From positions 1,092,472-1,156,471 of the forward strand of contig JAJVDF010000297.1 of the NCBI GenBank assembly GCA_022410635.1: DNA of 64,000 nucleotides, written 5' to 3'. Source of the DNA: Tretioscincus oriximinensis. Taxonomy: Eukaryota; Chordata; Lepidosauria; Squamata; Gymnophthalmidae. The position numbers and the translations under genes were made by a program. Shown one piece after another: positions 12,003 to 23,751 of the stretch. The notes under the pieces were generated by a model, which saw only the letters and a list, made by a program, of their open reading frames with translations, did not search any database and was not told where the DNA came from. The first letter of the stretch is position 1, and each line of letters starts with the position of its first letter.

Positions 12003-12132
12003 ATTTCAATTTTGCAATTTCTTGAAAAGTTCCTAAGGTTGATGTTTATCTTTTATACGTTCAGTTGAATGGTACTGAAGTGCTGGTTGAATAAGATAAT
12101 AAATTATTCATTCATTCATTCATTCATTCATT

Positions 12133-13044
12133 GGTCATGGAATATACATGTTTAGTGTGCACAGACACATGATTGCTATATTCTAGATTATAGCACTGTA
12201 GCTGTTTTTAAGTCATTGTGTGCACCTAGCCCATGTCTCATTATGGTCTAGGTGCAATTTTATAGTAGGAAAAGCTATTAACACATGAATCATTTTCACG
12301 CTGGACCTTATTCCAGGATGCATCTCAGAGCAGAGGCTCTGCCCAGGGCCTGTCATGTCATAGTCTTCACTAATACTGAGTGGCAGCCCCTCTATTGTGA
12401 GATATATATGGCCCAATGAAGAAAGAGCCTTANATTATAGGCAACATAAAATTATCCTCCCATGTGAGTGTATCGCATTCTGTATTTTCAACTTTGGTTT
12501 AAATGTCACAAACAAAGAGTCTATTTCAGACTTTTTTATTTTTATTTTTTTTAATCACAGCTAAGAACTCTTCTGAGCTTTCCCCAGAAAGGTCTTTCTC
12601 AAAGTTCACTGGGGTTAGCCTGAGTATATTGACATTTGAAAGGTGAAACTATAGCTTGTACCCTTTATGCAATCAGCATTCTTCTTTGCTGATGGCTAAA
12701 CTTCTGCATCCCCCATTTATAAAAGGTCTNCTGATTCCCCTATGAAGACTTAATGCTTGAAAAACAACCAAGATAAAATATGTCCTTAGCTTCAAATATC
12801 ATTTNTCATTTGACGTATGTGATTTCTGAAACAGAATAGATGTTTGTGTCTTCCANAATCTCTGTTTTTTGACTTGTTGTTCCAACTGGCAGTGTTTCAA
12901 ATAAGGGCCATTTTTATATGAAGGGGATTTTTCTTTTCTTTCTTTTTTTGTTATTTTGAATCCATTTCTCTCAGATGGGTGAAAATGAAATTAATTCAGT
13001 TTGTTACAAGATGATTCTTTTAAAAGTGGGATCTTCGAGTCATG
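12133..13044. other. Unassigned sequence
   Basis: Nothing recognisable is seen. T-rich runs occur near 12530-12560 and 12930-12950. Confidence 0.5.
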
Positions 13045-13254
13045 TAGTATATTGATAACAAAAGGTGGGAGAGTGGGAACCCAGAATATGGCATTCCCCC
13101 TGGCAGCCCTCAGACTTTGGAACAGTCTCCCCTTGAGATTTGTCAATCATACATTTTCTGAATGTATGCATTCAGAAAATGCTTGAAGATGCACCTCGTT
13201 AATCTTGCCTTTGACTGAAAAACCTGCTCCCCCTTTCCTCCTCAGGTACTGTTG

Positions 13255-13540
13255 TTGAATGGTGCAGTCATTAAGAGACAGTCTTTCAACAAAGATATTT
13301 GTTCTTGAAGCCATGTGTCAGCCTTGTAGANGGGTGAGAGCCCTCTGCTGGCCTCAGTCTAGTCAATTCAGCTATTTGAAAGAAAGTAGATTTGCAGTCT
13401 ACATTTCAAGTACATTCATGAGTACCACTACTAATCTTGTGGGAAAAAAAGAACAAATGTAATCCTATGGGTGAAAATTAATCTTGTAAACCACTCTGGG
13501 TCTCTTTGGGTGAGAAGGGGGTGGAATAAAAATCGAATTC
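13255..13540 (+). mobile_element. tRNA-headed SINE family A, copy 1
   Basis: It begins with TGGTGCAGTCATTAAGAGAC (A-box-like head), continues with CCCTCTGCTGGCC and CAATTCAGCTATTTGAAAG, and ends with AACCACTCTGGGTCTCTTTG and a TTC-type tail. The same order of blocks is found at 24662, 34222 and 58885 on the plus strand and at 50803 and 51335 on the minus strand. It is a Pol III-type short element; the tail is treated separately. Confidence 0.7.
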
Positions 13541-13901
13541 CTCCTCCTCCTCCTCCTTCTTCTTGTTGTTCTTGTTCTTGTTCTTGTTCTTGTTCTTCTT
13601 CTTCTTCTTCTTCTTGCTCTTCTTCTTGCTCTTCTTCTTCTTCTTCTTCTTGCTCTTCTTCTTGCTCTTCTTCTTGCTCTTCTTCTTTTTCTTCTTGCTC
13701 TTCTTCTTGCTCTTCTTCTTGTTCTTCTTCTTGTTCTTCTTCTTGCTCTTCTTCTTGCTCTTCTTCTTGCTCTTCTTCTTGCTCTTCTTGTTCTTGCTGT
13801 TCTTGCTGTTCTTGCTGTTCTTGTTGTTCTTGTTCTTGTTCTTGTTCTTCTTGTTCTTGTTCTTCTTCTTCTTCTTCTTCTTCTTCTTCTTCTTCTTCTT
13901 C
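13541..13901 (+). repeat. TTC/TTG compound microsatellite, SINE A tail
   Basis: About 360 bases consist of TTC, TTG and CTC triplets. The middle is organised in a higher-order 12-base unit TTCTTCTTGCTC repeated many times; the right part has TTCTTGCTG/TTCTTGTT units and ends in pure TTC. The long Ser/Cys-rich and Phe/Leu-rich open frames through it are artefacts of the missing stop codons. Confidence 0.9.
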
Positions 13902-14005
13902 GTTAATTTTTTAAAAATATGTTAATATGTTGTTTTTTATTGTTAACCGTCCTGAGACTTTCTGGTATAGGGCAGTATAGAAATGTAAATAAATAAAATA
14001 AATAA

Positions 14006-14601
14006 CTGTATTGAGCACCGAAAAGACAATTATCTGCAGAAATGCTGAGGACATTATTGCAATAAAACTGTGGCAGAAATAGAGATTTGGGTGTGCAGTG
14101 ACTAAGGTGACTTTGGAAGAGTTGTTGCCTGTGTGCATCTGACACACAGCTTAATTAATTTGCACCGTGATGGTTTGTGATGTGTTGGCTTGTGTTCATA
14201 CATGACTAATGGATGCCCATCTGCACAGGTGTCTGTGTGTAACTGGGGAAAGCTATTCAGATGGACTCCTTGTCCTTCTTTTGGAAAGGCATAACCATGA
14301 GGCAAAATATCAACTCTGACAGCTGTTTCTTGATCCTAGCTGTCAGCTTTCCCAAATAATAGTTTTTGGAGAGGCTTATTAAGAGAAACAAATGAGAATA
14401 TTGTGTGGGGGTGGAGAAAATGAACGAGAGGGTTAGATTAGATGTTGCCAAAGCTGCAATCTCAATGCAGCAGATGCACCATGGCTCACATTTCACATCA
14501 ATAATTTCTGCCTGAATTGTGGCTGGTGGGAAGTAAAGTACATTTAAAATTCCCAGCACAGCTTCCCACCTACAGGTCTCTCTTTCCCTCCCTGATTTAC
14601 T
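14006..14601. other. Unassigned sequence
   Basis: Nothing recognisable is seen between the L2 tail and the inverted repeat that follows. Confidence 0.5.
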
Positions 14602-14752
14602 TGATTTAACCCACTTTAGTAGAAATGGGTTAACTTTATCTGTCTTAGGCTCTGCACAGNCTCAGTAATCCAGTTTAGGGTGTAAAATTGAGCCTGGGAC
14701 AATGGGGCCTAAGACAGATCAAGCTAGTCTTCTACTAAAGTGGATTAAATCC
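14602..14752. repeat. Foldback element of about 150 bp
   Basis: The outer arms GATTTAACCCACTTTAGTAG and its near-complement CTACTAAAGTGGATTAAATC pair with a few mismatches. Inner arms TCTGTCTTAGGC and GCCTAAGACAGA pair perfectly. The loop holds an N at 14660. A small hairpin at 35888-35936 carries a similar ACTAAAGTGG arm. This looks like a MITE; target duplications are not evident and the superfamily is unknown. Confidence 0.55.
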
Positions 14753-17700
14753 GTAAACATACATCAGTCACCCTATATGTGGTGAATGGGGAAGCCCTGG
14801 AACAGTCAAAACTAAAATCTGGATGACTGTGGAAGATTTAGAAGGCAGGGGGGGTAGAGGTCCATGGATGCATTTGCAGTGTGGAGTTACATGGGACCAG
14901 TAAGTGTATCTCTGTGGGCCTATTTCTGAGGGCAGATTTGCCTGTCCCAGGACTTGGCTTAAGTCAGTCTAATTAATCCTAAGTGTATCTGTTTTAACTG
15001 GAAAATACCACCAATAGGAGAGGAACAACAACCAGACCCCCCTCCCCCCTAGATTTATTTAGTTGTTGCAATTGTAAGGTGCTAGAAGTAAAAAAAAGTA
15101 AATACCGTATCTTATTATTATTAAAAGACATCCCAGCAATTGTCACTGTAAGTGATGCCAGTNGACCAAAAAACTGTCCAACACCTAAAAAGGTGATTGG
15201 ACAGGGTACAAAAATTCCACCTCCTGCCAACACACATTCCAGAAGAGTGGTGGGACCTGCTGGGGGCTTCGCTCACTGGTTTGCAGGCAGGAAGGTCCCA
15301 CAAGTGGCGAGCGAAGGCAGAATCAGAAACTGGCGTCATGGAAAGAGAGAAATAGTATTAGATTGTAACCTCAAGTTGAGGTAAATGCCAAATGTGTAGA
15401 ATTGGCGAGGCAGCTCAGAGTTCTTCTAGCTGGATGTATGTGGCAATGATAATCTAAAAATGCTTGAAGGTACATTAACAACATGGATATTTTCATTTGA
15501 CCAATGCGTGGATACAGCCTTTGAGGTGGCTTAATGAAAGCAGTTCTTAAGATGGAGAAGGTACTGTAGGAAAGAGAAGCTCTCTGAGCCATCCATGGGT
15601 ATGAAGGAGACCAATACCCTTAAAAACAAGAATAAACTGGACAAGCCGCAAATAGTATAAGAGCGATCTTGTAGAATTACTGGATGTCATTTGCTTGGAC
15701 TTCCATCCATCTAATAAAACGAACAACACCAGCATGCTTGAAAGATTTTTCTCAGAGTGACATCAAAGGAATGTGGTAAGAAACCAAGAAGAAACCTTAA
15801 GATATACAGAAACTAAAGAAAGCATACATTTTCAACAAGTGCCCTCACAGTTATCAACTTCTTCAAGCAGGGAAATGATTGCATCAGGTTGCACCCACAC
15901 ACAGTTAAAATGAAGCAAATTTGAGGTGTCTTAGAAATGCTTCATAGGAGATCGTTCGTATGTTGCTCTGTCTCTACTCCCATCATGAACATTCTAGATT
16001 ACAGAGGCTCCAGTGCTTTTGAAGTGCCTTTAATAAAACAAATGATTTTAGAATCTGATGATTGCAGAATCATCAAGGATCTGTCCAAATTCCCAAAAGG
16101 TATGTAAAAGCTGTCTCCAGCATTTAGAAGGGTCATTCCAATCACAACCTATCTCATGAATGACATTTCACCAANGCTTGAAAAGTTGAATTATTTGTTT
16201 GTCCTCTGAACTGCTGAATGTCAATTCCTCCCTTGATCTCTGTATCTGGCCCACCAAGGAAACCAACTCTGGAAATCTACAAATTTCACACGTCTAAAAT
16301 AAATGAGCAGGGCTCTTAACACCAGGGCTCTTAGCCAGTTTGTGTGACTTATGATGTTCAGGGTTCTCCATGGGTTGGGCACCTTTCTGTATTTATATTT
16401 ATTTGTGTATTTAAGGTTTAATAATGTATTTATTATTAATACTGTATTAATATAATTATTGTAATTAGTGTGTTATCTTGAATAGCTTATGTTTAACTGG
16501 TTTTATTTTTAAAGCACTTTCAACAGTTGTTCTCTGAAAAAATNGTAAGGAAGCTTAAAAAACCCTTTCATTTTTTTGAAATTTTAGAATTAAACAAACC
16601 AAGACGTAAGANAAACGAAGGTGATATCTCAGCAGGAATAATATTGCCGTGATTTAAAGTGGAGTGTTTTCATACTGAAATACCTCTGCCTTAGACAGCA
16701 GGTGGTGGGGTCTCAGTTCTGAAATATGATCCAGAATAAAGTCAAGTAAGGAATGGGCCCAAATTTAAATAAGCTAGGGCAGTTACCTGCACTTACTTTA
16801 AGGACATTTTCACTTGGGACAATTCCCACCCAGTAATAGAAAAAATGCTCCCCTCCATTCACACCTGGATACAGGAATATTCTTGTAGATAATTGGAGTC
16901 TGAAGTCCAGCCTCTTAGCCTGCACCATGATTGGGTGACAGCATGGTTCACATGCTATATGTGGTGTGAATCCAGAAGACCTGGTTTGTGCTCTTTACAC
17001 CCCTGGACACTGTTGCCACAACCTCTGTGGGACTCCTCTTAAGTAATCCATGCAGGATAAGAACCAGGAATGGATGGGAAATCTCTCTGACTGCACTGGA
17101 AATGGTGGTGTTATTTGTGTTGAAAATCCTCCATTATCACAATTTGCTGGTACTAAAGGGCCTAGTAGCCTCTTGTACCTTCCATCCATACGCCGGGAAT
17201 TTGTTTTTAATGTATATTACCTAGCTTTATTGTTGCAAGTTTTAACACATTTTGTCCTTAAGTTTGTTTGCTTATCTGCTTCTTTCTGTTGTTTACTGTA
17301 ATGCATATTTTATTATACTTTTAGAAAATATCTATTACTCTTGCCATTTTATCTACTACAGCTTATTTTTTAGTGTCTTATTCAACTATGGGAGCTAATA
17401 AAAAAGTGAAATATAAATATAAAAATAGGCTTCCTCTTCAAAAAGAAGTGCAAAACTATTTTAATGAGAAAGAAATACAAAAGCCTTCTAGAAAACTGAT
17501 GTTCCAGTTCTGTCCACAGTTACTTGGAGCAAGCTCACTGATTATAATACATCCTTTAAGATTAAATCTATAAAAACATTATTATTTCCTTTCTTATGTA
17601 TTATATATCAAGTATAAACATGAAAAGGCAGAAATTGGGTTGATTTCACTTTGAATTAGTAAATACACAGTCACTAAAATATTGATCCAAAAGATAGTTA

Positions 17701-19689
17701 TCCTAACAAAAATTAATCATGAATTCTCAACTAGTCAATTCCAACAAATGCAATAAAAATAAGTTATTTATATTAAAGCCATAATCACAGTTTTTAAAAT
17801 AATAAATATATAGTATAATACAGAGATTTAAAAAGTTTGGTTCACATTCAAAAACTTGTTCAAATAATTTATGTTCACCTATGTTCATATTAAACCATGT
17901 GATAGTTTGCAGGCCCAAAATGTGTTCTAATTGAACTATCCCCTTGCTTGCAAACACAAACGATTCAATCAAATAGTTTATGTTAGCTCTAGTTTTGTGC
18001 TTGGAATTTTTTTTTCCAAAGGGAAAAAGTATTTTCTTTTTTAACATATTTGAACTTGAATTGTTCTTGGAACTTGAACCCTAAACAGGTTGTCTTTGTC
18101 TCTTGTGTAATACAGTACACATATCAGATTTTAGGAATGGAGAAAAATTCTTGGGAATAATTGAGAAATCTGGGTCTTATAGATGTAAAAAAGTAACATT
18201 CTATTTCAAAATGGAAGCAACAAATTCAGTCATATAATTTAATATTCTTATTCCATAAAACAGAAATAATTCTAGCCAAATGTGCTTAGACTTCTTAATT
18301 GAGAATTTGTGAATGACAATCAATATCTTAATAGATTCATTAATTTGCCTTATTTATCTAGTACTTAAAGGTTTGACACAAATTGGAGGAATCCTCATAG
18401 GAAACACAATGTGAATTTCCAAATAAGGTTGCAAAGCCCCAATTTCTTGCACTCCAAGATAGCTGGGAAGTGAACCAGTAGCACACAGTTTTCCAGGGTG
18501 TTTGCATTAACTCTTAGCTAAACCCTTTGCATAACCTTAGAGATTTCACAGCCACAAGTTTTCAAAGTGTTGACAAAATCTTTTTTTTACCTTTCTAGCT
18601 GCTGAACACATTTCAGCCCCTGATAACAGCCTTTATCTGAGATCCTGTTTATATGTTGCAATTTAATTACATTTCACTCCTTGTAAACTTTAACATTANT
18701 TGTATTGGCTCTCTCAAAAACATTCTGGGATATTTTTTATTATATCCCTGATAAAAGCCAGCAATATCAGTTGAAATGTGTTGGGCAGCTTTAAAAGAAA
18801 GAAAATATTTTAACAGTGTCCTGAGGCTTCAGGTATGTCTTTGTGGGGGCTTCTTTTCTTTTGGGCTTCTCATTCAGTGCCTCTAGTAAGTGTTGGGTTG
18901 TCTCATTATGGATCTGGCCCAAGTGTTGAACACCAGACCTGAAATGCAATCCAGAGTGCAATGGAAAATAGATATTTGTGCTGCTTAAACGAATATTTAA
19001 ACAGCCCAAATATTAACTCACTGTGTTTTCTTGGCAAACTCAGCCATTAACAGGAAAGGTTAATTATTTGATTTACTCCTATCTGCACACTGCAGATGAC
19101 AGTGTATTCTGGGCTTTTCTCTTCACTGCCCCTTCCTCAAATGAACACAAAATAGAAAACTGTGCCTGCCTCTTGGGAACAGGCAAGAGCTTTTTTAATG
19201 AGTCTGAACCTTTTTGCTTCAAGGGTCAGATTATATTACTGGAACGGGCTGCATACTTCCATGAATGGAACTCAACTAATCTTCTTGGGAGTTCTATGCT
19301 CAGTTCACAATAAGATTATGGTCTTTAGTAATTATTTTACAAAATAAGAGGACTTGTGCAAGATTATGCTGGGCAGGCTTTTTACCATTTATTAGTATTG
19401 TTATACTGTCCCAAGATCTTCCATCAATCAAGAAAAAAGATTTTATACTACCTGAAGCAATGAAACCACAATATCATTTCTTTCTAGCCTCATCACAAAC
19501 ATGGAAACTGTTGAAAATAAAATGAAGAACTCTAGTGTCCATGCCTGACAATAGGAAAGTGATGTGTTATTGTATTAGTGCCCATTTTATTCTTGTTTGC
19601 TGTGACTGTAATAAAACATCATCATCTTTGTATTTAGAAAGACATAGTTAGTACTTAATGCAGACATCTATGTACTTACTTATTTATTT
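14753..19689. other. Long unassigned stretch
   Basis: No gene or dispersed repeat is recognised over about 5 kb. A hairpin CTGTCCAACACCT / AGGTGATTGGACAG lies at 15174-15204, within a CpG-containing patch (15070-15350) whose open frames on both strands lack motifs. The parts around 16380-16530, 17210-17430, 17570-17860 and 18190-18370 are very AT-rich. Isolated N bases occur (16174, 16544, 16611, 18699). Confidence 0.45.
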
Positions 19690-20035
19690 AAGAACATAAG
19701 AGCCCTGCAGAATGGGACCAGAGCCCATCTAGTCCAGCATTCTGTTTCACACAGTGGCCCACCAATTGCACCTGGGCAGCCTGAAACAGAAGAAGACAAA
19801 ATCTTCACCTGTTCTTGGTGCCCTGCAAATGGTATTTCAGGAATACTACCTGCTGCTCCATCTAGAAGGTAGCATCAAGACANCCATCCTAGTTGCTTTT
19901 ATACCTTTGGTGCCTGTAAACTTGTCTAGTCCTGTCTTAAGGGTATCCAGGCTGCTAGCTACCACCATCTCTTCTGGAAGTAAATTGGCTTGTGTGACAC
20001 GAAGGAAAGCTTTGCTTTCAGCTACCNTATCAAAG
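19690..20035 (-). pseudogene. CR1-like LINE 3' end with coding C-terminus (family CR1-a), copy 3
   Basis: Read on the minus strand, a frame of 64 codons (19846-20040) contains ESKAFLRVTQANLLPEEMVV, then SSLDTLKTGLDKF. This is a decayed form of the CR1-group C-terminus, in which LWNSLP is followed by a run ending in FKxxLDKF. It is followed by the 3' untranslated part shared with the copies at 625, 5878, 44090 and 58581 and by a shortened tail (AAGAACATAAG on the plus strand at 19691). This copy links the TTCTTATG-tailed repeat to a LINE. N bases at 19883 and 20026 fall in the frame. Confidence 0.7.
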
Positions 20036-21774
20036 GACAAATGGTTTCATCCTCCTGGCCAAAGCTCCAAATCAAGAGACAAGGGATGGTGAAAGGGTGC
20101 TGTTTGCACCCTTCTCATATCCTCTGCCAGGGTCACAACCCCCCTCAAACCTCTTAATCCCTGTGGCCATAAGAGGGTGATGGGAGTTATAGTCTTCATT
20201 TGCACAGAGTCACATATCCTTCGATTGTTCTCAAACGATAAGCACAGAATAAGACCAGAAGCCAATGCCATTAAGATGGAACAATTGCCAAGACATGGGA
20301 TACGTTGTCAATATACTACATCTCTAATTGGTTTGTGTTGGAGACAGGATATTAAACCATACTAAGAATTTGTCTGAAGCAAATAGGACGCTCTTAAATT
20401 TCTTGTTTGTTCCAATGTCATGTTGAACTATATGAAATACCTGACTATGTCAAGATATATTACACTGACATATGAATGGTAGCTACTTCAGTAGCCGGAT
20501 GAGTCAGTTTGTTCCTCTGCCCCCTTATCGTATGACCGAAGCTTTTTTAATAGTGAATAGTCATTGACAGATACTTTGTTACATGAATGGGGTCTCAAGG
20601 GAGCTCATGAATTGAACAAAGAACTTTGTTTTGCTAACTTTGTACTGCAATTTTTAATGATCTCTAAAGGCTCATGTTTCTTCCCTTGAATATTTATCTT
20701 TTTTNAAAAAAAAATCCTCAGATACAGGTGGCTATGTTCTTTACAAAACAAATAAACAAGGAGTCACCAAAATATCAGTATAAATAACATTCAAAGGATA
20801 GAATTTCATATATCTCCAGAGGCTACCACCATTAATGAACTTTTTTTTTTCAGACAGACGAAGAAATAAAATGCCCTGTTAAACTAAACTCACTCTCCCT
20901 TCCCCCATGCTGTCTCATTTTGTGCTCTTTCAAACTACTGTTTTATGCCAAAAATAATTTTGTGACATTAATCTTGACATCTCGCGTGCCCTCCAGTGAT
21001 CACAAAGACAGTCTCAAATATTGTTCTTCCACTGCCTGGTGAATTATAACCATTTTTAAATTTAGTTTGCATTGGAGAAATTTCCAGATCTAAAACTAAA
21101 CTATGATCATATCTCTGCAATTTGGAAATAGCTCAGTAGTGGAATAAAATGCCAGGAAAGCAAAGGATTGCAGGTCTGACCTTCAGTGTCTCTTTAATAT
21201 TATGCAATGGCAAACCATTTTTGAATCATTGCCAAGAAAATTGCATAGGGCTGCCCATAAAGGTGATCAGAATATTCATGCCTGGAATATAGCGAAATAA
21301 GTAAAGAATATCTGGATGCAGTTGTGGCTAGTATAATAAGCCACTTAACTGCTAAGCAGACAAATAATAGTCTGCAACAAGGGGTGTGTGAAGAAACTCA
21401 TGGAAAAGCTAAGCAAAGGTTGTCCCAGGTATAACTTTATTCATTTCCAGGGCACCACTTAAAATGGAGATAATTTAAAAACAAGAGCATAGACGCATAG
21501 TGCAAAATTCTTACACAGTATAACACAGCCGCACATATACATCTCCTGTCTTTGGCTCACATACAACAAGGTCACCTTGGGTGGGGAGAGTCTTGGAGAT
21601 AAATAGCAGGAGAATTTAACATCCTCTTCCTGCACTCTCTATGGGTTCCACATCATTTGCTTAAGCCCTTTTTGCACAGATCTACTAATGTGATTTAAGG
21701 AGCTCATTTTCTCTATTGTCATCATAGGAAAGATGATAATCCACATTAGATGTGTACCAACAGCTTCCTAAATG
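20036..21774. other. Unassigned sequence
   Basis: No gene is recognised. The stretch at 20090-20200, with GATGGGAGTTATAGTC, resembles ends of old repeats but cannot be placed. The rest is AT-rich with poly-T at 20841-20850. Confidence 0.45.
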
Positions 21775-22000
21775 AGCAAATTTGGTGTAAAGGTTAGAAT
21801 GCTTGGCTCTTATTTGGTAGCCTTATTTGGTCTGATTCCACTCTCCTCCAAGAATTTGGGCCAATCAGTTCTTTAGAACTCTCTCAGCCCCACTTATTTC
21901 CCAGGGCATGTGTTGTGAAGAAAGTAACAAAAGCTGTGCGCACCATCCATTGGTTGCCCACCCTGAGACCTTCAAGTATGGTGCAGGGTATAAGTATGTA

Positions 22001-22031
<31 letters not shown>

Positions 22032-22032
22032 A
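21775..22032 (+). mobile_element. tRNA-headed SINE family B with L2-like tail, copy 1
   Basis: The head TGGTGTAAAGGTTAGAATG is an A-box-like tRNA start and GGTCTGATTCC is a decayed B box. The body contains CTCTCTCAGCCCCAC and GTTGTGAAGAAAGTAACAAA. The 3' part, CCACCCTGAGACCTTC, then GGGTATAAGTATGTATAAAT, is nearly the same as the end of the L2 at 34545 (CCACTCTGAGACCTTCGGGT). The element ends in an AAAT run. The same body-to-tail junction is seen at 23752, so the composite is a real family and not two neighbouring insertions. L2-type machinery is the likely mobiliser. Confidence 0.75.
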
Positions 22033-23149
22033 GCACTTTTGTGTATTGTTGATTAATCAGCCTTATATGTGCAACAATGCTTGCTAACTGTACAGTGGCT
22101 GTGTTGAGAGTGCAGATATAATGAAGCAGAACCGCTATCTTGTCAGTGCTTATTAATGCAGCCTTCGAAGATGTCTCCACATTACCTCTGGAGATGCCTC
22201 TGGAGTTGCAAGCCTCAAGACTCCAAAGAGAGATATGGAGCTGTCCAGGTGCTGATCATTGGAAATTTCTCTAGAAGCAAATGTGGAGATGCACTTGAGA
22301 CTGTGCTCATTTGACTAGCAGAACCATTTGGCATTTGCATAGCAGTGCCTGCTGTTTCACTTGCAATGTGAACCTGGCTGCTTAATACACATGAATCTAA
22401 AACACATTAATGTGCTTTAAGGCAGATNCAGGTAAAAAAAGTGTCAGATTTAACTTGTCCTTCAACCATTTCCATAGACACAATACTTTTGTCAGCAGTA
22501 GCATGTATGTAATGGGATTAAAGTTAATAGAACCCTAATTCAGATGTTTAATTTACATTTTATAATTGTTTGTTTTATAATATTTTTACTCACTGTTGTG
22601 GAATATGAATTATAGGTCTTTTCACTCCGGAGTCACTGATCCAGAGCAGACCTATATCCACAGAGCTCTCAAGAGATTCATGGCCACAGTTTCACACATC
22701 TCAGGGCTAGGAACAAAATATTGTAACCTTATGGTCTCTGGAGAGTGGATTTTGGAAAGTTGCTCTGAGTATCAAATGGAAGTATGGAAAACAGATTTTC
22801 CACTTGAGCTCTTTGTAAAAAGGTGGGGCAGCACCATTTGCTGACCTGATGGCCTACTAATAGGATTGTAGCTTTGGAACCTAATTGTGCTGTTGCTGGC
22901 ATGTTACATACCTTGATTTTTGTCCTGGTAAAGTTATAGAAAATTGCTTCAGTGATGTCACATTCAGGCCCCATTGCCATGCAGGATATTTAGCAAACTG
23001 ACAGCAACTTCATGTAGAATTCACCANATTTACTCATGGAAGATCAGCCATCCGCTCCGTAAAAAGGCCCTTTGCCCCAGTTTTTCTGCTTGCTCATTCT
23101 GCAGCAGACTTCTTCATAATCCAAAAGGAAAGTTCAGTGGGGCCATCCT
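22033..23149. other. Unassigned sequence
   Basis: Nothing recognisable is seen. An N is present at 22428. Confidence 0.45.
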
Positions 23150-23240
23150 TACATAAACATGCTAAATCTCATGATATTTTGAACCTTGCTGTAAAAAGCT
23201 CATTGGCTCTCTGCTCACAGAGAATGCTGGGAATTGTAGT
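23150..23240 (-). repeat. Dispersed repeat family C, copy 2
   Basis: In reverse orientation the core reads CTACAATTCCCAGCATTCTC followed by AGAGAGCCAATGAGC and a TTTTTACA block, matching 4545-4690 and 49735-49870. Ends are not resolved. Confidence 0.5.
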
Positions 23241-23751
23241 AAGACAAGTTCAGCAATGATTCCTGAGGCTTCTGATGTCACAAGAATACCAAGAAACGAA
23301 ATGAGGGCTGTGGGAACTGTGGGGAAGATTGGAGATGTGTGGAGCTGTTGTAAAAGAGATAGTGATTTTAAACTTGTAGTCGGGACGCAATCTCAGACTC
23401 ATCTGATATTTTAAAAAAACTGCAAATCAATAGAAAACAAGTTAAAATGTTATTTACAATTTTTAAAATGATTTTTTCCAATAATAAACAATATGGAAAC
23501 TGGACATGGTACATAATCACTAATAACCCCCTTCCCAGCGAAATACAAGTCACTTACAGCAAACAAAGAGAACATACATAAATAATAGACAAACCAATCC
23601 CTAAAAGCACCAGGGAGCAAATACATCACACAGAACAAAACAAAACCTTAGGGTGCCCCCACCAGTTTTAAACACAAAAAACAATTTGAAGATACTTCAA
23701 GAATACTTCATTTGCACTTCTTTAAGGACTCCATTATTTGTATTTAGTCCT
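23241..23751. other. Unassigned AT-rich sequence
   Basis: No gene or repeat family is recognised. Confidence 0.45.

Larger units (their letters stand above)
8676..12132 (+). mobile_element. LINE with ORF1, endonuclease and C-terminus, reverse transcriptase deleted
   Basis: This is the largest element in the window. Read in order it holds an ORF1-like frame (8676-9593), a spacer with stops, an apurinic-type endonuclease (10075-10845), a post-endonuclease linker (10850-11300) and a C-terminal domain (11318-12002). It ends in a 3' untranslated region and an ATTC repeat tail at 12104-12132. The stretch between linker and C-terminus should hold well over a kilobase of reverse transcriptase. Here it is absent, so the copy is internally deleted near 11310. 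N bases cluster at 11182-11195 just before the deletion. The endonuclease contains a GRPKGGL motif and the C-terminus a C-x-C...H...C cluster. I associate these with the I/Ingi-Vingi side of the LINE tree, but the clade is not settled and the copy lacks the domain needed to decide it. Confidence 0.75.
13045..14005 (+). mobile_element. L2 3' end interrupted by a SINE
   Basis: The left part (13045-13225) encodes GGRVGTQNMAFPLAALRLWNSLPLRF, here cited in pieces: GGRVGT, FPLAALRLWNSLPL. It is the L2 C-terminal LWNSLP region, followed by KMHLVNLAFD-like codons in another frame. The right part (about 13905-14005) is an L2-style tail: ACCGTCCTGAGACTTTCTGG, TATAGGGCAGTATAGAAATG and an AAAT-rich end. 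Everything between (13255-13901) is a SINE plus its microsatellite tail, so the simplest reading is a SINE inserted in the L2 3' untranslated region. Target duplications are not clear. Confidence 0.65.

Noticed and set aside
13471..13925. Ser/Cys-rich and Phe/Leu-rich open frames
   Set aside because: They are translations of the TTC/TTG microsatellite.
15079..15384. Possible small protein of 101 residues
   Set aside because: No motif, an N in the frame and overlapping minus-strand frames of similar length; it looks like chance in a locally less AT-rich patch.
22596..22844. Possible coding exon
   Set aside because: A comparable open frame exists on the other strand, and there is no motif.
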